Positions 9,791 through 20,720 of a stretch of DNA of 64,000 bases are shown in pieces. Origin of the DNA: Luidia sarsii (Eukaryota; Echinodermata; Asteroidea; Paxillosida; Luidiidae); NCBI GenBank assembly GCA_949987565.1, contig OX465102.1, positions 25,543,691-25,607,690 of the forward strand, in the 5' to 3' direction. Numbering within the stretch: the stretch's first letter is position 1; every line of letters starts with the position of its first letter. The notes beneath the pieces are model-generated. The model was not told where the DNA came from. It was given only the letters and a program-made list of their open reading frames with translations, and made no database searches. The translations under genes and the position numbers were made by a program.

Positions 9791-10740
9791 TGACATTTAT
9801 TTGATGGTTGTACGTGTCTGGTTGTTTCTTTAGTGGGATTTTTCACCAAACCCTGCAAGGTTGTCGAAGTCGCCGCCCTGCATGCAGTAATTGCGATGGT
9901 TGCCGTTCTGCTATTTTCAAGACTGGAATGTCATCCGGTACACATTAGCCCATAGCCCGCGGCACAACGGATAACTGAAGTCAAAAATAATGGTTACTTT
10001 TTTTTCTTTGCTCTCATCTCGGCATTCATTCAATATTTTATCTCTGCGGCTGGCCGGGCTCGGTAGAAACCTTACGCCGTCCCATTTGTATAAGAAGTAA
10101 AAAAAGCGCAAATATTTCTCAGATGACGCCATTATAGTGTCTAAACGCCCTCAAGACATTCTACAGCCTCTTGGGTAACGCTTACTGTTATCGAGTCAAA
10201 AATTCGTCATCAGTATCTCGCCACGGCGATGCTTGCCCGTAATGACTTTTCCTCTCCGTCGCGGTGGAGAAAGAGAGAGAGAGAGACAAAAAAATAAAAA
10301 ATCAATGGCCGCGCACGGAAATTCTTGAATGGACACTGACCTTTCGCGTTGAGCTCCTCACCGATTGGATGACGGGTTGGGGACGTCTATAGGGACGTCC
10401 GTCTTGCGTACATTGTTTCCAATCTGCGCACCACTGTTGCTCAGGTTACAAGGCCCGATCTTCATATAGAAAGCGCACCATGACCACTCGCTACCTATAC
10501 AATCGACGCCATTGCGTCCCCAACGGCACATACCTATTGCGGGCCTGCTCAATATCACACCTCGCGCCCAGTCTATGTGCCCATGTTCAAGCACCCGGGC
10601 TCAATTTTCATAGAGCCGCTTAAGCATATAGATATCTGCTTAGCAGGAACATTGTCCTTTGCGTAAAGAGAGGTTTTGGACAGTCAAACTGTTCAAAGGC
10701 TGTGTATATTATTTTGTGGGACGAGAGTCAGCATGGTCTG
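9791..10740. other. Unassigned DNA
   Basis: No gene is recognised. It holds a short GA run at 10267-10292. Confidence 0.4.
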
Positions 10741-10925
10741 AACACGAGGGTGAGAGAGATAGAGAGAGAGACAGAAACAGAGAGGGAGATGGAGATAGAG
10801 AGAGAGAGAGGTGAAAGAAAGTCAAAGAAAGAGGGAGAGAGAGACAAACAGAGACAGAGAGGGAGAGGGAGAGAGAAATAGTGAGAGCAGTTGTGAAACA
10901 TCAACAAGAGAAAGGGAGAACATAT
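10741..10925 (+). repeat. Imperfect (GA)n purine tract
   Basis: Interrupted GAGA/GACA repeats. Glu/Arg-rich open frames here are low-complexity artefacts. Confidence 0.8.
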
Positions 10926-12373
10926 ATAATTTCTTATCAGGCCATTTCAATGCAAGCTTATTACCTTCTGAGTATGCCCCCATTACTGCTTAAATGATAT
11001 TTACGTTCAAACCATTATTTTGTGCGTACCTTAGATTCGTTTCAGCATTAAATCATTCAGAAATATTGTAAAACAAATGCAAAGAAAACTTTGACTGGTA
11101 TACTCGAAGCGAAGCGTTGGTTCAAATCCCGGTACAGACAAAGCTTACTTTGCCATTTTTTTTAAAAACAAATTGCAATATGTGGAAATAGATGTTGAGT
11201 TGAACAGAATTGAGTTGAATACCCAAGAAACGTTACTTTATCATAAACTGTGAGTGACCGAAATCTTGAATCTGATCAGGACCTTACAGAAGGGTGGGAA
11301 CATAATTAGTTCTTTCTCGGATTGACGACCTCGTGAGTAATTTTGCAAGATTTGAAGAAAAAAAAATCGCCCCATCTTCTCCAGTAATCACCTCGCATTT
11401 ACCGACATCTGTCTGGCAGGTGCGTGGCTCTCAGGGCAAGACAAGACGCGAGACAAGTTCACCACCCCTCTTCCCATGAGGGGGGGGGGGTTGAACCAAA
11501 TAAACAAGAGTGCGCACTCCCCTATCAACGCGCGGTACGAACGTGTGCCGACATGGACGCGCATCCGCCATTACCAAAGAGGTCAACTTCAGCTCGAGGT
11601 GCCCGGATGTCAGTAGCAATCGCGCGTAATATGAATGGGGAAAGGTATAGCCGAAAGGTTGTGGATGCAGAAACTAAAATGTTATAGAAATGGTTTTTAG
11701 TAATGAAAGGAAAGACCATCCATACCTGAAGGGATTGGCGAATTTTAATGTCCTACTTTCTGTTGTAAAAAAAATGGGATTAGTTTTCCCATAGAGATCC
11801 ATTCATTTGCACCTCTTTGGTAATGTCGTCGCAGTCCCCTTGTCGGCACGCGTCACTCGATGGGTGGGCACTCTAGTTTATTTATAGAGCTCTATGGGTG
11901 AGCCCCATCCCTGCCGATGACGTCACGACTCCTGCGGACACCCCCGCAACACCCCCTCACTGCCGAAATTGCCACGCGACCCGTAACTCCCTCGTGGTTT
12001 ACAACATCCTTGGGCCTTGAGCGTCTTTGCAGACGGATTCTGGCGCTCTAGAAATGTCCGTTATTATTATTATTATTATTATTATTATCCACTGACCTCC
12101 GTGCGAAAACAACCGACTACACATCGGTGAAAATTATTTCAATATGATACCTTTGTCATAAAGGTCAACTGAAGTCCAAAAAATTGAAAATCATGATGTG
12201 ACATTGAATATGTTCATTCGTACATCATAATCCAACATCCTTTTTGTGTATCAGGCGTTAGGCCTATTTGAAGCTTTTTTCAAATTATGGCCGTAGTTAT
12301 TGAGGGCGCTGTTCTTTACTTCATTGAGTGAACGCAGTTTTTTTCCGCTCCCCGCGAAAGCCGTATACACTAC
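10926..12373. other. Unassigned DNA with a tRNA-like B box and an (ATT) run
   Basis: No gene is recognised. GGTTCAAATCCC at 11119-11130 matches a pol III B box, as in a SINE remnant; no A box is visible. A pure (ATT)n microsatellite lies at 12061-12088. Confidence 0.4.
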
Positions 12374-12663
12374 ATAATTGGATTAATATAGGAAGGTTTG
12401 TGGTGAACACCATGTATCAGGTCTCTTAAAGGAAGAGGTATGGTTCTGAAAAGAACCTGAGGGTAACTCGACGTTTCGACCAGTATGCTCTGGCCGGAGA
12501 TGACGGCCAGAGCATACTGGTCGAAACGTCGAGTTACCACTCAGGTTCTTTTCAGAACCATACCTCTTCCTTTAAGAGACCTGATACATGGTGTTCACCG
12601 CAAACCTTCCTATATTGATTCACCCACCATGCAAAGCCTTAAGTCTCATTTATAATTGGATTA
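12374..12663. mobile_element. Palindromic Penelope family-2 insertion with 12-bp target duplication
   Basis: The insertion 12386-12651 is flanked by ATAATTGGATTA on both sides (12374-12385 and 12652-12663). Its body is a long palindrome. The left arm (about 12387-12491) runs from AGGAAGGTTTGTGGTGAACA to CCAGTATGCTCTGGCC. The right arm (about 12501-12616) is the near-exact inverse, separated by GGAGATGAC. A 3' tail (CACCCACCATGCAAAGCC...) lies outside the arms and matches the copy at 9629-9790. No coding capacity. I infer retrotransposition of a short self-complementary unit. Confidence 0.8.
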
Positions 12664-13105
12664 GTTCCCTGACGCGTTCAATGTGTAAAATGCACCTTTT
12701 TTATAGCGCGGCACCGGTCTTTTTCTCAGCCCCCCAAAAACGTGAACAAAAGTTTTGGCCGAGACGTCCCTTATAAGCTTTTCTTCGGAATCCGATGAAC
12801 TCCCAGTCGATAACAAGGACGGAGTTTTTGAAAATCGTTTCCCGGTGGCAGCGGACGGAAACGTGTTGCACAACCATGCAAGAGCCCGAATGTTTTACAC
12901 TCCTTCCCAAAGTTTTAAATTCGAAAAACAAATGCAAGGCTGTATCTTATGAACACCATAATTTTTTTTAAAAGAAGAAATAATTCCAAAATGCATCGCA
13001 GTTTGCCCTTTAGAAGTGCATTTTATGTTTTATTATTTGGGTTCAAACTTGTTTTCACCCCATAAACAAAATCTTTCAACATAATAATGTACGATCGTTA
13101 ATTGT
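12664..13105. other. Unassigned DNA
   Basis: No gene recognised. Confidence 0.35.
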
Positions 13106-13248
13106 TTACTCATCGTAACTTACGATTAATCGCAAGACGGTGAGTGAAGCACAGAAACCGTATACGGTGTGCCACCTTATACGATGGGTTATCCATCGTA
13201 AGTAGAGTTACGATGCATCATAAGGCTTTGTGAATTCCACGCCTGGCT
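13106..13248 (-). mobile_element. ~150-bp MITE (TTTCACAAAGC family)
   Basis: An inverted copy with CTCATCGTAACTTACGATTA, CGCAAGACGGTGAGTGAAGC and ACGATGCATCATAAGGCTTT. It aligns with the reverse of the copy at 57466-57620. Confidence 0.6.
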
Positions 13249-13687
13249 TGTCATGGAAGATCAGCAAATTGTGATGGTATTTCTTATGTGTATCAAGTTT
13301 TTAATGGATTTCCAAGGAACTGGCAATTTTTTTTCTTAAATTCTTTATTCATTTTTTTTTGGGCTGATCACTTCCCGGACTTTAAAACACAACATCCCGT
13401 CTTGTAAACTGCACTCAAAGACCACATCCGTCCAGATATTGCGAGCTGACGAAAAGGACCCCCAAGATTTCCAATTCGAAAATTGAAGCGCTGAGTTGAA
13501 TTCCCAGGGTTTCGATGAAATTCTCTAACGATAGGCCTAACAGAAAGTATCGATTGCTCTGCGTTCCCGAGAGACGGGTTTTACAGTGCGGACATAGTGT
13601 GTTTGCATGATCTTCCGTATAACCGTTTCCTTGTTTGTCTAGTGCCCTTGTGCGACCGGCGGATACAGCATGCAATCACATGGTTAG
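13249..13687. other. Unassigned DNA
   Basis: No gene is called. A good pyrimidine-rich acceptor (TTCCTTGTTTGTCTAG) ends at 13642 and could serve the exon-like frame that follows. Confidence 0.3.
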
Positions 13688-13953
13688 GAAGACGTCAGCG
13701 AGTGTATGGAGGCGGTCTTGTGTCACTGCCAGCCACTAGAAGCCGGCAGCATCTCGTGCGGGCTTGGAGGCGCTCACGGCCGGTACTGCATCCTAGCCTA
13801 CGTGCATCGCACCCGGCCACTCGCAACGGCCCTACTGACATTAGACTCACGACTGGGCGAACAGCACTCAACGTGTCAGACCTTTTCCGCCGTGCGCCCA
13901 GGAAAGCCGAACATCAAGAGTGTCGCGGGGTTGCATGGGCATATGCCCTTAAA
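13688..13953 (+). CDS. Candidate internal coding exon, unknown protein
   Basis: One frame is open from 13688 to a strong donor, CTTAAAG|GTAAGC, whose intron would begin at 13954. The peptide is Cys/Gly-containing: DVSECMEAVLCHC, ISCGLGGAHGRYCILAYVH, then GKPNIKSVAGLHGHMPLK. Codon use is GC-biased and coding-like. The candidate acceptor (ACATGGTTAG at 13687) is weak. The better one at 13642 leads into a different frame that is also open. No domain is recognised and no partner exon found. Confidence 0.3.
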
Positions 13954-14702
13954 GGTAAGCACTCCTCGCTTGTACTATAAATTATCATGGCTTCCGATTG
14001 CTGTACGATGATGTTGCTTCCGAGTAGAATTCACTTGGCATCTTGAAACGTACCGTCGGACGAATGTTCGGGCAAAATCGGGTGGCCAACTTCTGGTCTT
14101 GTCTCACTGTAGGGATGTTGGGCGTTCATTGTCGTCGATTTTGCCCAGGGTAATTAACAATCGACCAATAATGTTACCAGTGAGATTATATTTTGATTAA
14201 CCTGTCAGGTTAAAAGTGTCCGCACGTCTTTGTGCACACGACCAGTGTCCACTGGTCTTGAACCTTGGTCTACATTTATTTTTTAAAGAGGAATACCCCC
14301 TTTTCAGCCTTTGTTTCTTCCTCCACATTTTGTGTTTTCATTTGTTGCAACTTGCAACCCTTTACCCAGGGTAGCTTTTTTGCCTATTAACCCTGATATG
14401 ATCGGGGTTAGGCTGAGTTCGGGCGGACCATAATCTTCACGGTAGGCCAGAAAGCCATCCAGCTTTTCTTGCGTCGAAAATTAGAAGAATTGGGGAGTCG
14501 ATTCTTCGACCGCCAATTCAGTTCTCTGAAGCGTTCGCTGACAGTCTAAGACATTTTGTGGCAATGGAGGGAAAAATAGTGCAATGGGCGAATTGACATG
14601 TCATGTTATGGCATGGCATTCCATTTCTAATGCAGCGTGTATTGTACAATTCCCTACATCCAGTATAATGGGGTTAGCAATCATGATTAGCGATTCGTTA
14701 AC
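13954..14702. other. Unassigned DNA
   Basis: No gene recognised. The palindrome CCAGTGTCCACTGG lies at about 14241. Confidence 0.35.
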
Positions 14703-14857
14703 TTGGGTGCATTTCACAAAGCATTACGGTGCATCTTGACTCAACTTTACGATGGATAACCCAAGTTGTGATACACCGTATGGTTTCTGAGCATCGCTCA
14801 TTGTCTTGTGATTGATCGGACAAGTTAGTTATGAGTTTGGTGAAATCGACCGCTGGT
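14703..14857 (+). mobile_element. ~155-bp MITE (TTTCACAAAGC family)
   Basis: It begins GGGTGCATTTCACAAAGC and ends TTTGGTGAAATCGACCGCTG, with TACGATGGATAACCC and CTTGTGATTGATCGGA inside. Forward orientation, diverged from the 57466 copy. Confidence 0.65.
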
Positions 14858-16153
14858 TCGCGCCATCCAACACACGGTAGGCCTATCTGGTACAACGGGA
14901 TCCAGCGCACGGCTCTGTTTTTGAACAGTGCATGCCTACTAGTCTCTGGTAAATGTATTAAGCTGGAATGAACTATAATGACGACCCATTGGTGTATCAT
15001 TGCCTATTCAAGTATGTGTTCAACATCTGTTAAACTAACATCTACAAGACATCGGTAATTTCTCATTGGTGACAAAATATTCCAGGAATGTCTTCTGACA
15101 CATAATTATAATTCTCTATTATGCACATCACGATGCGACTGATTTTGATAACCGATGCGAGTCTTGTACAATCTACAGTTTGAAAAAAAATACGTGTGTA
15201 GTGCCAATACGACTGTGTGCCTATTATTTGCATAAGATTAGAGTCCTGAGAATTCAGCACGACGGTCTAGTTTTAAATTGTTGACTCACAAGAGAGCGCC
15301 TATATAACTGTTAAGTGAGAAATCGGCGGTCATTACACGAATTGTCCAACTTTGCGAAGAGTCTTGACCAATTCTTCAGTTCTTTATACCCCTATTTCTG
15401 TTACATTCGTTCCAAGAGTCAGTTGGTGAGTAATTCGGCATCTTCACTTTTTTGGTTTCATCAAATGTGTTCCATACAAAAAAAAATGCCTTCGGGCCTA
15501 TCTGTTAGTGAATGTGGTATGTATAAGCCAAATTAATTAAACGTCTTAAGTGAGATAAATTACCCACTTTTAAACAGCTCAGATATTTTCCTAAAAGAAA
15601 TTAAAAACTCCTCTTTAGCAATAAATGATATATATGTAAGTCGTATTGATTCTACGACTTGTTCCTGACGTTCCTTGCTGAGTATCCGTTGACGAATCTC
15701 ACATTAATTGCGCCCTCACGCGTCACCGACCAGAAAAATGAAAATGGATAACCTTCAGGTAATTTGATTTTATAAATATTATTATAACATGAAAACGACT
15801 AAAATTACCTTGAAAGGGGTCCTGAGAATGGCTTTGAACTTTACATTTGAGGAGTGTGCATTTTTTTTTGGGGGGGGATAATTTGAATTTCGAATATTAA
15901 CAGTTCGAGATTTCAAATTTAATGTCGGTCCAAAGGGGTCGTAATCAAGGGTGTATTTTATTGCCTTCTTCCTCTTTTTATTGCCGTAAGCCCCTGCAAT
16001 CGAACAGCTTCGTAATCATCCTAGTTTGCTAATGGTCTGCTAAAATTGGAGCCCGCACTTGTTGGTTGTGGCGAAGCCTCGTGCGCCATCACGAGTGGCC
16101 TGTCATTTCCTAGCGTTGCCTCATTACGGTGGGATTAGAAGGGGCACAGGGTA
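14858..16153. other. Unassigned AT-richer DNA
   Basis: No gene is recognised and no clear element ends are seen. Confidence 0.35.
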
Positions 16154-16322
16154 GGCCAGCTAGCCGGCCAGCCAGCCGCCCAGCCAGCCAGCCAGCCAGC
16201 CAACCAGCCAGCCAGCCGCCCAGCCAGCCAGCCAGCCAGCCAGCCGCCCAGCCAGCCAGCCAGCCCAGCCAGCCAGCCAGCCAACCAGCCGCCCAGCCAA
16301 CCAACCAACCAGCCGGTCAGCC
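16154..16322 (+). repeat. (CCAG)n tetranucleotide satellite
   Basis: CCAG units with CCGC interruptions. The Ala-Ser-Gln-Pro and Trp-Leu-Ala-Gly peptides read through it are artefacts. Confidence 0.9.
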
Positions 16323-16982
16323 AGTCTCGCCTTGGCCACGCCTTTTCCGGTAAATTAATACAGCGAGCTTTCATCCGTAATGAACGAGACAATTACGAAG
16401 GAAGGCGAGGCATCTCGCCTGGGAGATAGGCGGGGATGGCGTATTCTTTCCCCTACCACGGACAGGGCGAGCAATGTCGGTAGATTTCATGAATATTACG
16501 CAGCGATACAGCGACGGAGATGCGTTCCTCTGCAACCCTTGCACCAATCGTACGCCGCAATAAAACCAAGACCCCCAGTTAAAAGTGACTCCATTAAAAT
16601 TCAATGTACGACAACGGCCACGGACCACTTTCACACCTATGTGGGAAAAGAAACGTCTGGATTGAGTCATGCCGATCGTGTGGTAATGAGGCGGCGAAGC
16701 GTTATAACGCGGCCAGCAATTGGGGGAACGAAATGGTGCAATCGTCGCCCATTGAACACGGACTATAGTGTATAGTGAAGGGCCATGTCCCACCAGAAGT
16801 CGGGACGTGCGCCCGCAATACTAACTTAGAAGGTGGCGCCAATAAGGGGGAAAGGCATCGTGGCGTTTAAAACGCCTCACAGATTTCATCGGCGAAAAAC
16901 CCCCCACAGAATTAGAAGGAAAAAACCGAGAATTTAAAGGTTCAATAGAAGTGGGGCTTTCCTGCTGACAAATAAGAATATA
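16323..16982. other. Unassigned DNA open on both strands
   Basis: Frames of about 130-140 codons overlap on opposite strands at 16371-16793. Neither shows a domain, so I do not call a gene. Confidence 0.3.
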
Positions 16983-17095
16983 AGAATGCTGCAATCAGTG
17001 ACTTAAATGACCAAAATACAAATCTGACCAATTTAGAGGATCCGACGTGTCAATCCCAACAGGAGCTTCTAAAGGCACAAACGTCAGGACTCAGG
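16983..17095. mobile_element. Diverged Penelope family-1 tail
   Basis: CTGCAATCAGTGACTTAAAT, ACCAAAATACAAATC and GATCCGACGTGTCAATCCCA align with the family-1 consensus. The hairpin is decayed. Confidence 0.5.
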
Positions 17096-17303
17096 ACTCT
17101 AAAGGTAAAGAAACTAATCGCCACCGAAATACAGCATCGCCGCTTGACAATTTGATGAAATTCCCTTTAGGTAGATACAGTTAATAATTATACACAGGGC
17201 TCGGTTTCTCCTTCATACTGTGTTAACTTAGCGTTAGATTGGCGCGTTCGCATAATTACGCTTGATTCAATGGTAGTGTCAAATCCTCTGAGCCAACGGC
17301 CAC

Positions 17304-17331
17304 TGACGTCACATGACGTCACATGACGTCA
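17304..17331 (+). promoter_or_regulatory. Three CRE sites at 10-bp spacing
   Basis: TGACGTCA occurs at 17304-17311, 17314-17321 and 17324-17331, each separated by 2 bp. This octamer is the full palindromic CRE bound by CREB/ATF bZIP dimers. The 10-bp period would place all three on one DNA face. No recognised transcription start or exon follows, so enhancer or promoter function is inferred. Confidence 0.6.
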
Positions 17332-18362
17332 TAAGCAGGCGTCATTTATTAAAATGTCTATATCTCAGTCGTGGGTCGGCTGTGCTTATGCTGCCGTGCA
17401 TGGGTGACGTTTCTGAGCTGAAGGTAAACTACCAAATCGTTGGTATTGATTTGGCATATGATAGGGTCGGAGAGACCGGCTCTGAAATTTCAACCTCTAG
17501 GCCTATGGGCAATGGAACGTCCACCTTGGACGCCATAGATTTCACAATATCGACTTCAAGACACACTGTCACCAATTATGGTGGTGTTTTGTTCCATTGA
17601 TTTGTTTCTTGTAAACTGACAGTATAGATAACTATACTTGAACATACAGCATCTGTATAGTAAAAGCTAGACGTAGGGCTTACTCACAAGGGTGGCGAAT
17701 GTAGGTTTTTGTACAAACCTATTCGGGAAAAGGCTTCTTAAGGCCACCATAACTGTGTGTAGGGGTGGGGTCAATGTCAACCCGCTGTCTCCATACATTT
17801 AACTGAATATAACATGTACTGATACGGTTGGTACGAGGGCGCCTCAGCAAAGCACATACATTGCAGCTCCCACTACCGTCAGATTCGTCTGTAATGCCGC
17901 GTTCCAATTGCGCCTTCCCAATACGCGCAACGTGCAGCGCTTATGGTAAGATTTGTCAACGCTGAACAGTCCATTGTATAAACTATGCTGCGCAGCACAC
18001 GGAGGTGCGGCTGTGGTCAGCATCTTAATGGATCCTGTAAAGCAACACCAAATGGCAGATTGCTGGCTTTTAGACTCAGAGCAAGCAAAGCCGTCATAAA
18101 TGACTGGAAATTCCATACTAGACTTGACGTCCTCAAGCCCTATACGTTCGAGTGACCGACCAGGGTTTTTTTGGTTTTGTTTCTTCTCTTCACACGGTTG
18201 TCGAATTTGGGTGTTGCGTTTGAAAGTGTATACACTGTTATGCGTAAATGGAGCGTGTGCGCGAGATCCTGTTGCATGGCGGCGTCGATTGGTGCCCGGC
18301 AGAAAGCATATCTGGACTCGGGTGTCCCTCACTCGTTCCTTTGCATTTTGCCAGATGATACG
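17332..18362. other. Unassigned DNA downstream of the CRE cluster
   Basis: A 95-codon plus-strand frame begins within the CRE array (17313) and ends at 17600, but it shows no domain. Nothing else is recognised. Confidence 0.3.
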
Positions 18363-18463
18363 AGATGGAGAGAGAGAGAGATAGAGAGAGACAGAGAGAG
18401 ATAAAGAGAGAGAGAGAGACAGAGAGAGATAAAGAGAGAGAGAGAGAGAGAGAGAGAGATCTC

Positions 18464-18501
<38 letters not shown>

Positions 18502-18613
18502 TAGAGAGGGGAGAGAGAGAGAGAGAGGAGCGAGAGAGATAGAGAGAGAGAGAGAGGGAGAGGTAGATAGAGAGAGAGATCGAGAGAGAGAGAGAGGGGA
18601 GAGAGAGAGGGGA

Positions 18614-18654
<41 letters not shown>

Positions 18655-18689
18655 GTAGATAGAGGTAGATAGAGAGAGAGAGAGAGAGG

Positions 18690-18770
<81 letters not shown>

Positions 18771-18897
18771 AGAGAGAGGGGAGAGATAGAGAGAGAGGGG
18801 GACACAGAGAGAGATGAGAGAGAGAGAGAGAGAGAGAGGGGGGAGAGAGAGGGGAGAGATAGAGTGAGAGGGAGAGAGAGAGAGAGAGAGAGAGAGG
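18363..18897 (+). repeat. (GA)n purine tract, about 535 bp
   Basis: Nearly uninterrupted GA with occasional TAGATAGAG and GGGG breaks. Glu/Arg and Leu/Ser open frames are artefacts. Mirror-repeat polypurine of this kind can form triplex DNA. Confidence 0.9.
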
Positions 18898-19079
18898 GTA
18901 CATGAACAATCTTACTTAGAAAACGAGTCAACCTGCGTCGTGCTGTGAATCGTGGATTAGTGTGTGGAGGGGCATGGAGATGGAGGGAGTTGTCACCCTC
19001 GTCTTTCCTGTCGGAAGATCCCATCAAACACGTTGTCTCTAGAGTCCCCCATGGTATTCCCTGTGTCTGTGCCGGTCTC

Positions 19080-19535
19080 CTCTCTATCCCCCATCTCTCC
19101 CTCTCCCTCCCCTCTCTCTCCCTTTCCCCTCTCTCCATCTCTCCTCTCCTCCCTCTCTCTCCCTTCCGCCTCCCCTCTCTCCACTCCCTTTTCTCCCTTT
19201 TCCCCTCTCTCCATCTCTCTCCTCCCTTCTCTCTCCATTTCCCCTCTCCCCCTCCCCTCTCTCTCCCATTCCTCTCTCCCCATCTCTCTCCTCCCTCCCC
19301 TCTTTCTCCCTTTTCCCTCTCTCCCTTCCCCATCTTTGTCTTCCTCCCTCTTCCTCTCTCTCCACCTCCCTCTCTCCCTCGCTCCTCTCTCTCTCTTCTC
19401 CTCTCTCTCCCGTCGCCTCTATCTAGTCCACCTCTCTCACTCGTCTCTCTCTTTCTGTCGTCCCCACCCCCTTTCTCCGTCTTTCTCCCCGTTTCCAACC
19501 CCCCTCTCCCTCTACCGCACCCTCTCTAACCCCTT
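19080..19535 (+). repeat. Polypyrimidine (CT-rich) tract
   Basis: CTCTCTCCC/TTCCCC mixtures for about 450 bp. With the purine tract at 18363-18897 it forms a purine/pyrimidine pair separated by about 180 bp of ordinary sequence. Confidence 0.85.
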
Positions 19536-19965
19536 CTCTGCGTGACTATACCCACACGGCGAGCCTTAGACGTCAGACCTCAGGAACACGTTTCAGTAAT
19601 TGTATCTCCTCCTATAGCCCTAAATGTGTTCGCCTATGCGTTCACGGGCTTCACCGACCAAGACAGGCTCGTCTGCTTAATGCGACAGGGAAGAAATGAA
19701 TTGAGATGAAATCCGCAGCCCTATTTTTGTTCGCTTCACCTTCGAACTGGTCCCCGCATCCTTTTGTTAAAAAAGAATGGCGGGTAATGCATTCGCCACA
19801 TCCACGGGCGAAGATGCCGCACGTTCAGATAATGGATCGTCGCGACCAGCTAGGACGAAGAGTCCTAGCTTGTCTAGCTTTGTGCTGAAAATCTTGAACA
19901 AGATGTGTGGGTTCGATTCCAGCCATTGGGGTTTGCGCTGCTTGTATCCCAGGGGTAAGATGTTG
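19536..19965. other. Unassigned DNA with a tRNA-like B box
   Basis: GGGTTCGATTCC near 19910 fits a pol III B box just before the tandem repeat that follows. It may be a SINE head. No gene seen. Confidence 0.35.
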
Positions 19966-20432
19966 TATCAAGTATTGCCTCTCATCACCCGCCCCAGGAT
20001 TGAATGGGTCTACCTGTGAGGGTAGAGGTGGCTTCGTGTGTTTGCTAAACCACTGTGTGCTTACATGACAGCTATGGCTGTGGTGCTCCCCCATGCATGG
20101 AATTGAGATGGTTTCAGGAGTGGTACGGGGCACGGTGGCTATTATCAAGTATTGCATCTCATCACCCGCCTCAGGATTGAATGGGTCTACCTGTGAGGGT
20201 AGAGGTAACTTCGTGTGTTTGATAAACCACTGTGTGCTTACATGACAGCTATGGCTTTATGCTCGCCCGTTAAGTTGAGATGGTTTCAGGAGTGGTACGG
20301 GGCACTGTGGTTATTGTCAAGTATTGCATCTCTCCATCCCAGTATTGAATGAGGTGGCTTTGTGTACCAACGTGGCAGCCATAACTGCAGAACCCCAGGG
20401 AGTTGAGAGGTATCAGGAGTAATTTTACAGGC
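19966..20432 (+). repeat. ~175-bp tandem repeat, about 2.7 copies
   Basis: Units start TATCAAGTATTGC at 19966 and 20143; the third unit starts at 20315 in diverged form. Shared blocks include CACCCGCC, AGGATTGAATGGGTCTACCT, ACTGTGTGCTTACATGACAG and GGTTTCAGGAGTGGTACGGG. Confidence 0.8.
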
Positions 20433-20583
20433 CGAACGACCAAGGATTTCATTATAATTATAAAGTGCATAGAGATATAACTAACTGAAATACAATGTGA
20501 TAAAAATACAATGTGATAAAGAACGGTTTATTGCTTACATATGCCACATCCGGCACTGTTAAACTTTTAGAATGAAGTTAATA

Positions 20584-20720
20584 CAACTGTTGCAAACTGC
20601 TCACTGACTAAAATGACCTGCAATACATAAATCGCAAAAGTTAGAGGGCCTGACGTTTCGATCCTATAAGCAGGACCTTTCTCAAAGGCAAAGTGACAAG
20701 GACATACGTACACAGACAGT
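20584..20720. mobile_element. Penelope family-1 tail
   Basis: TTGCAAACTGCTCACTGAC, GGGCCTGACGTTTCGATCC, then CTTTCTCAAAGGCAAAGTG. The hairpin loop has a TAAG expansion (CCTATAAGCAGG). Confidence 0.7.

Noticed and set aside
16110..16392. Trp-Leu-Ala-Gly / Ala-Ser-Gln-Pro repeat peptides
   Set aside because: Product of the (CCAG)n satellite.
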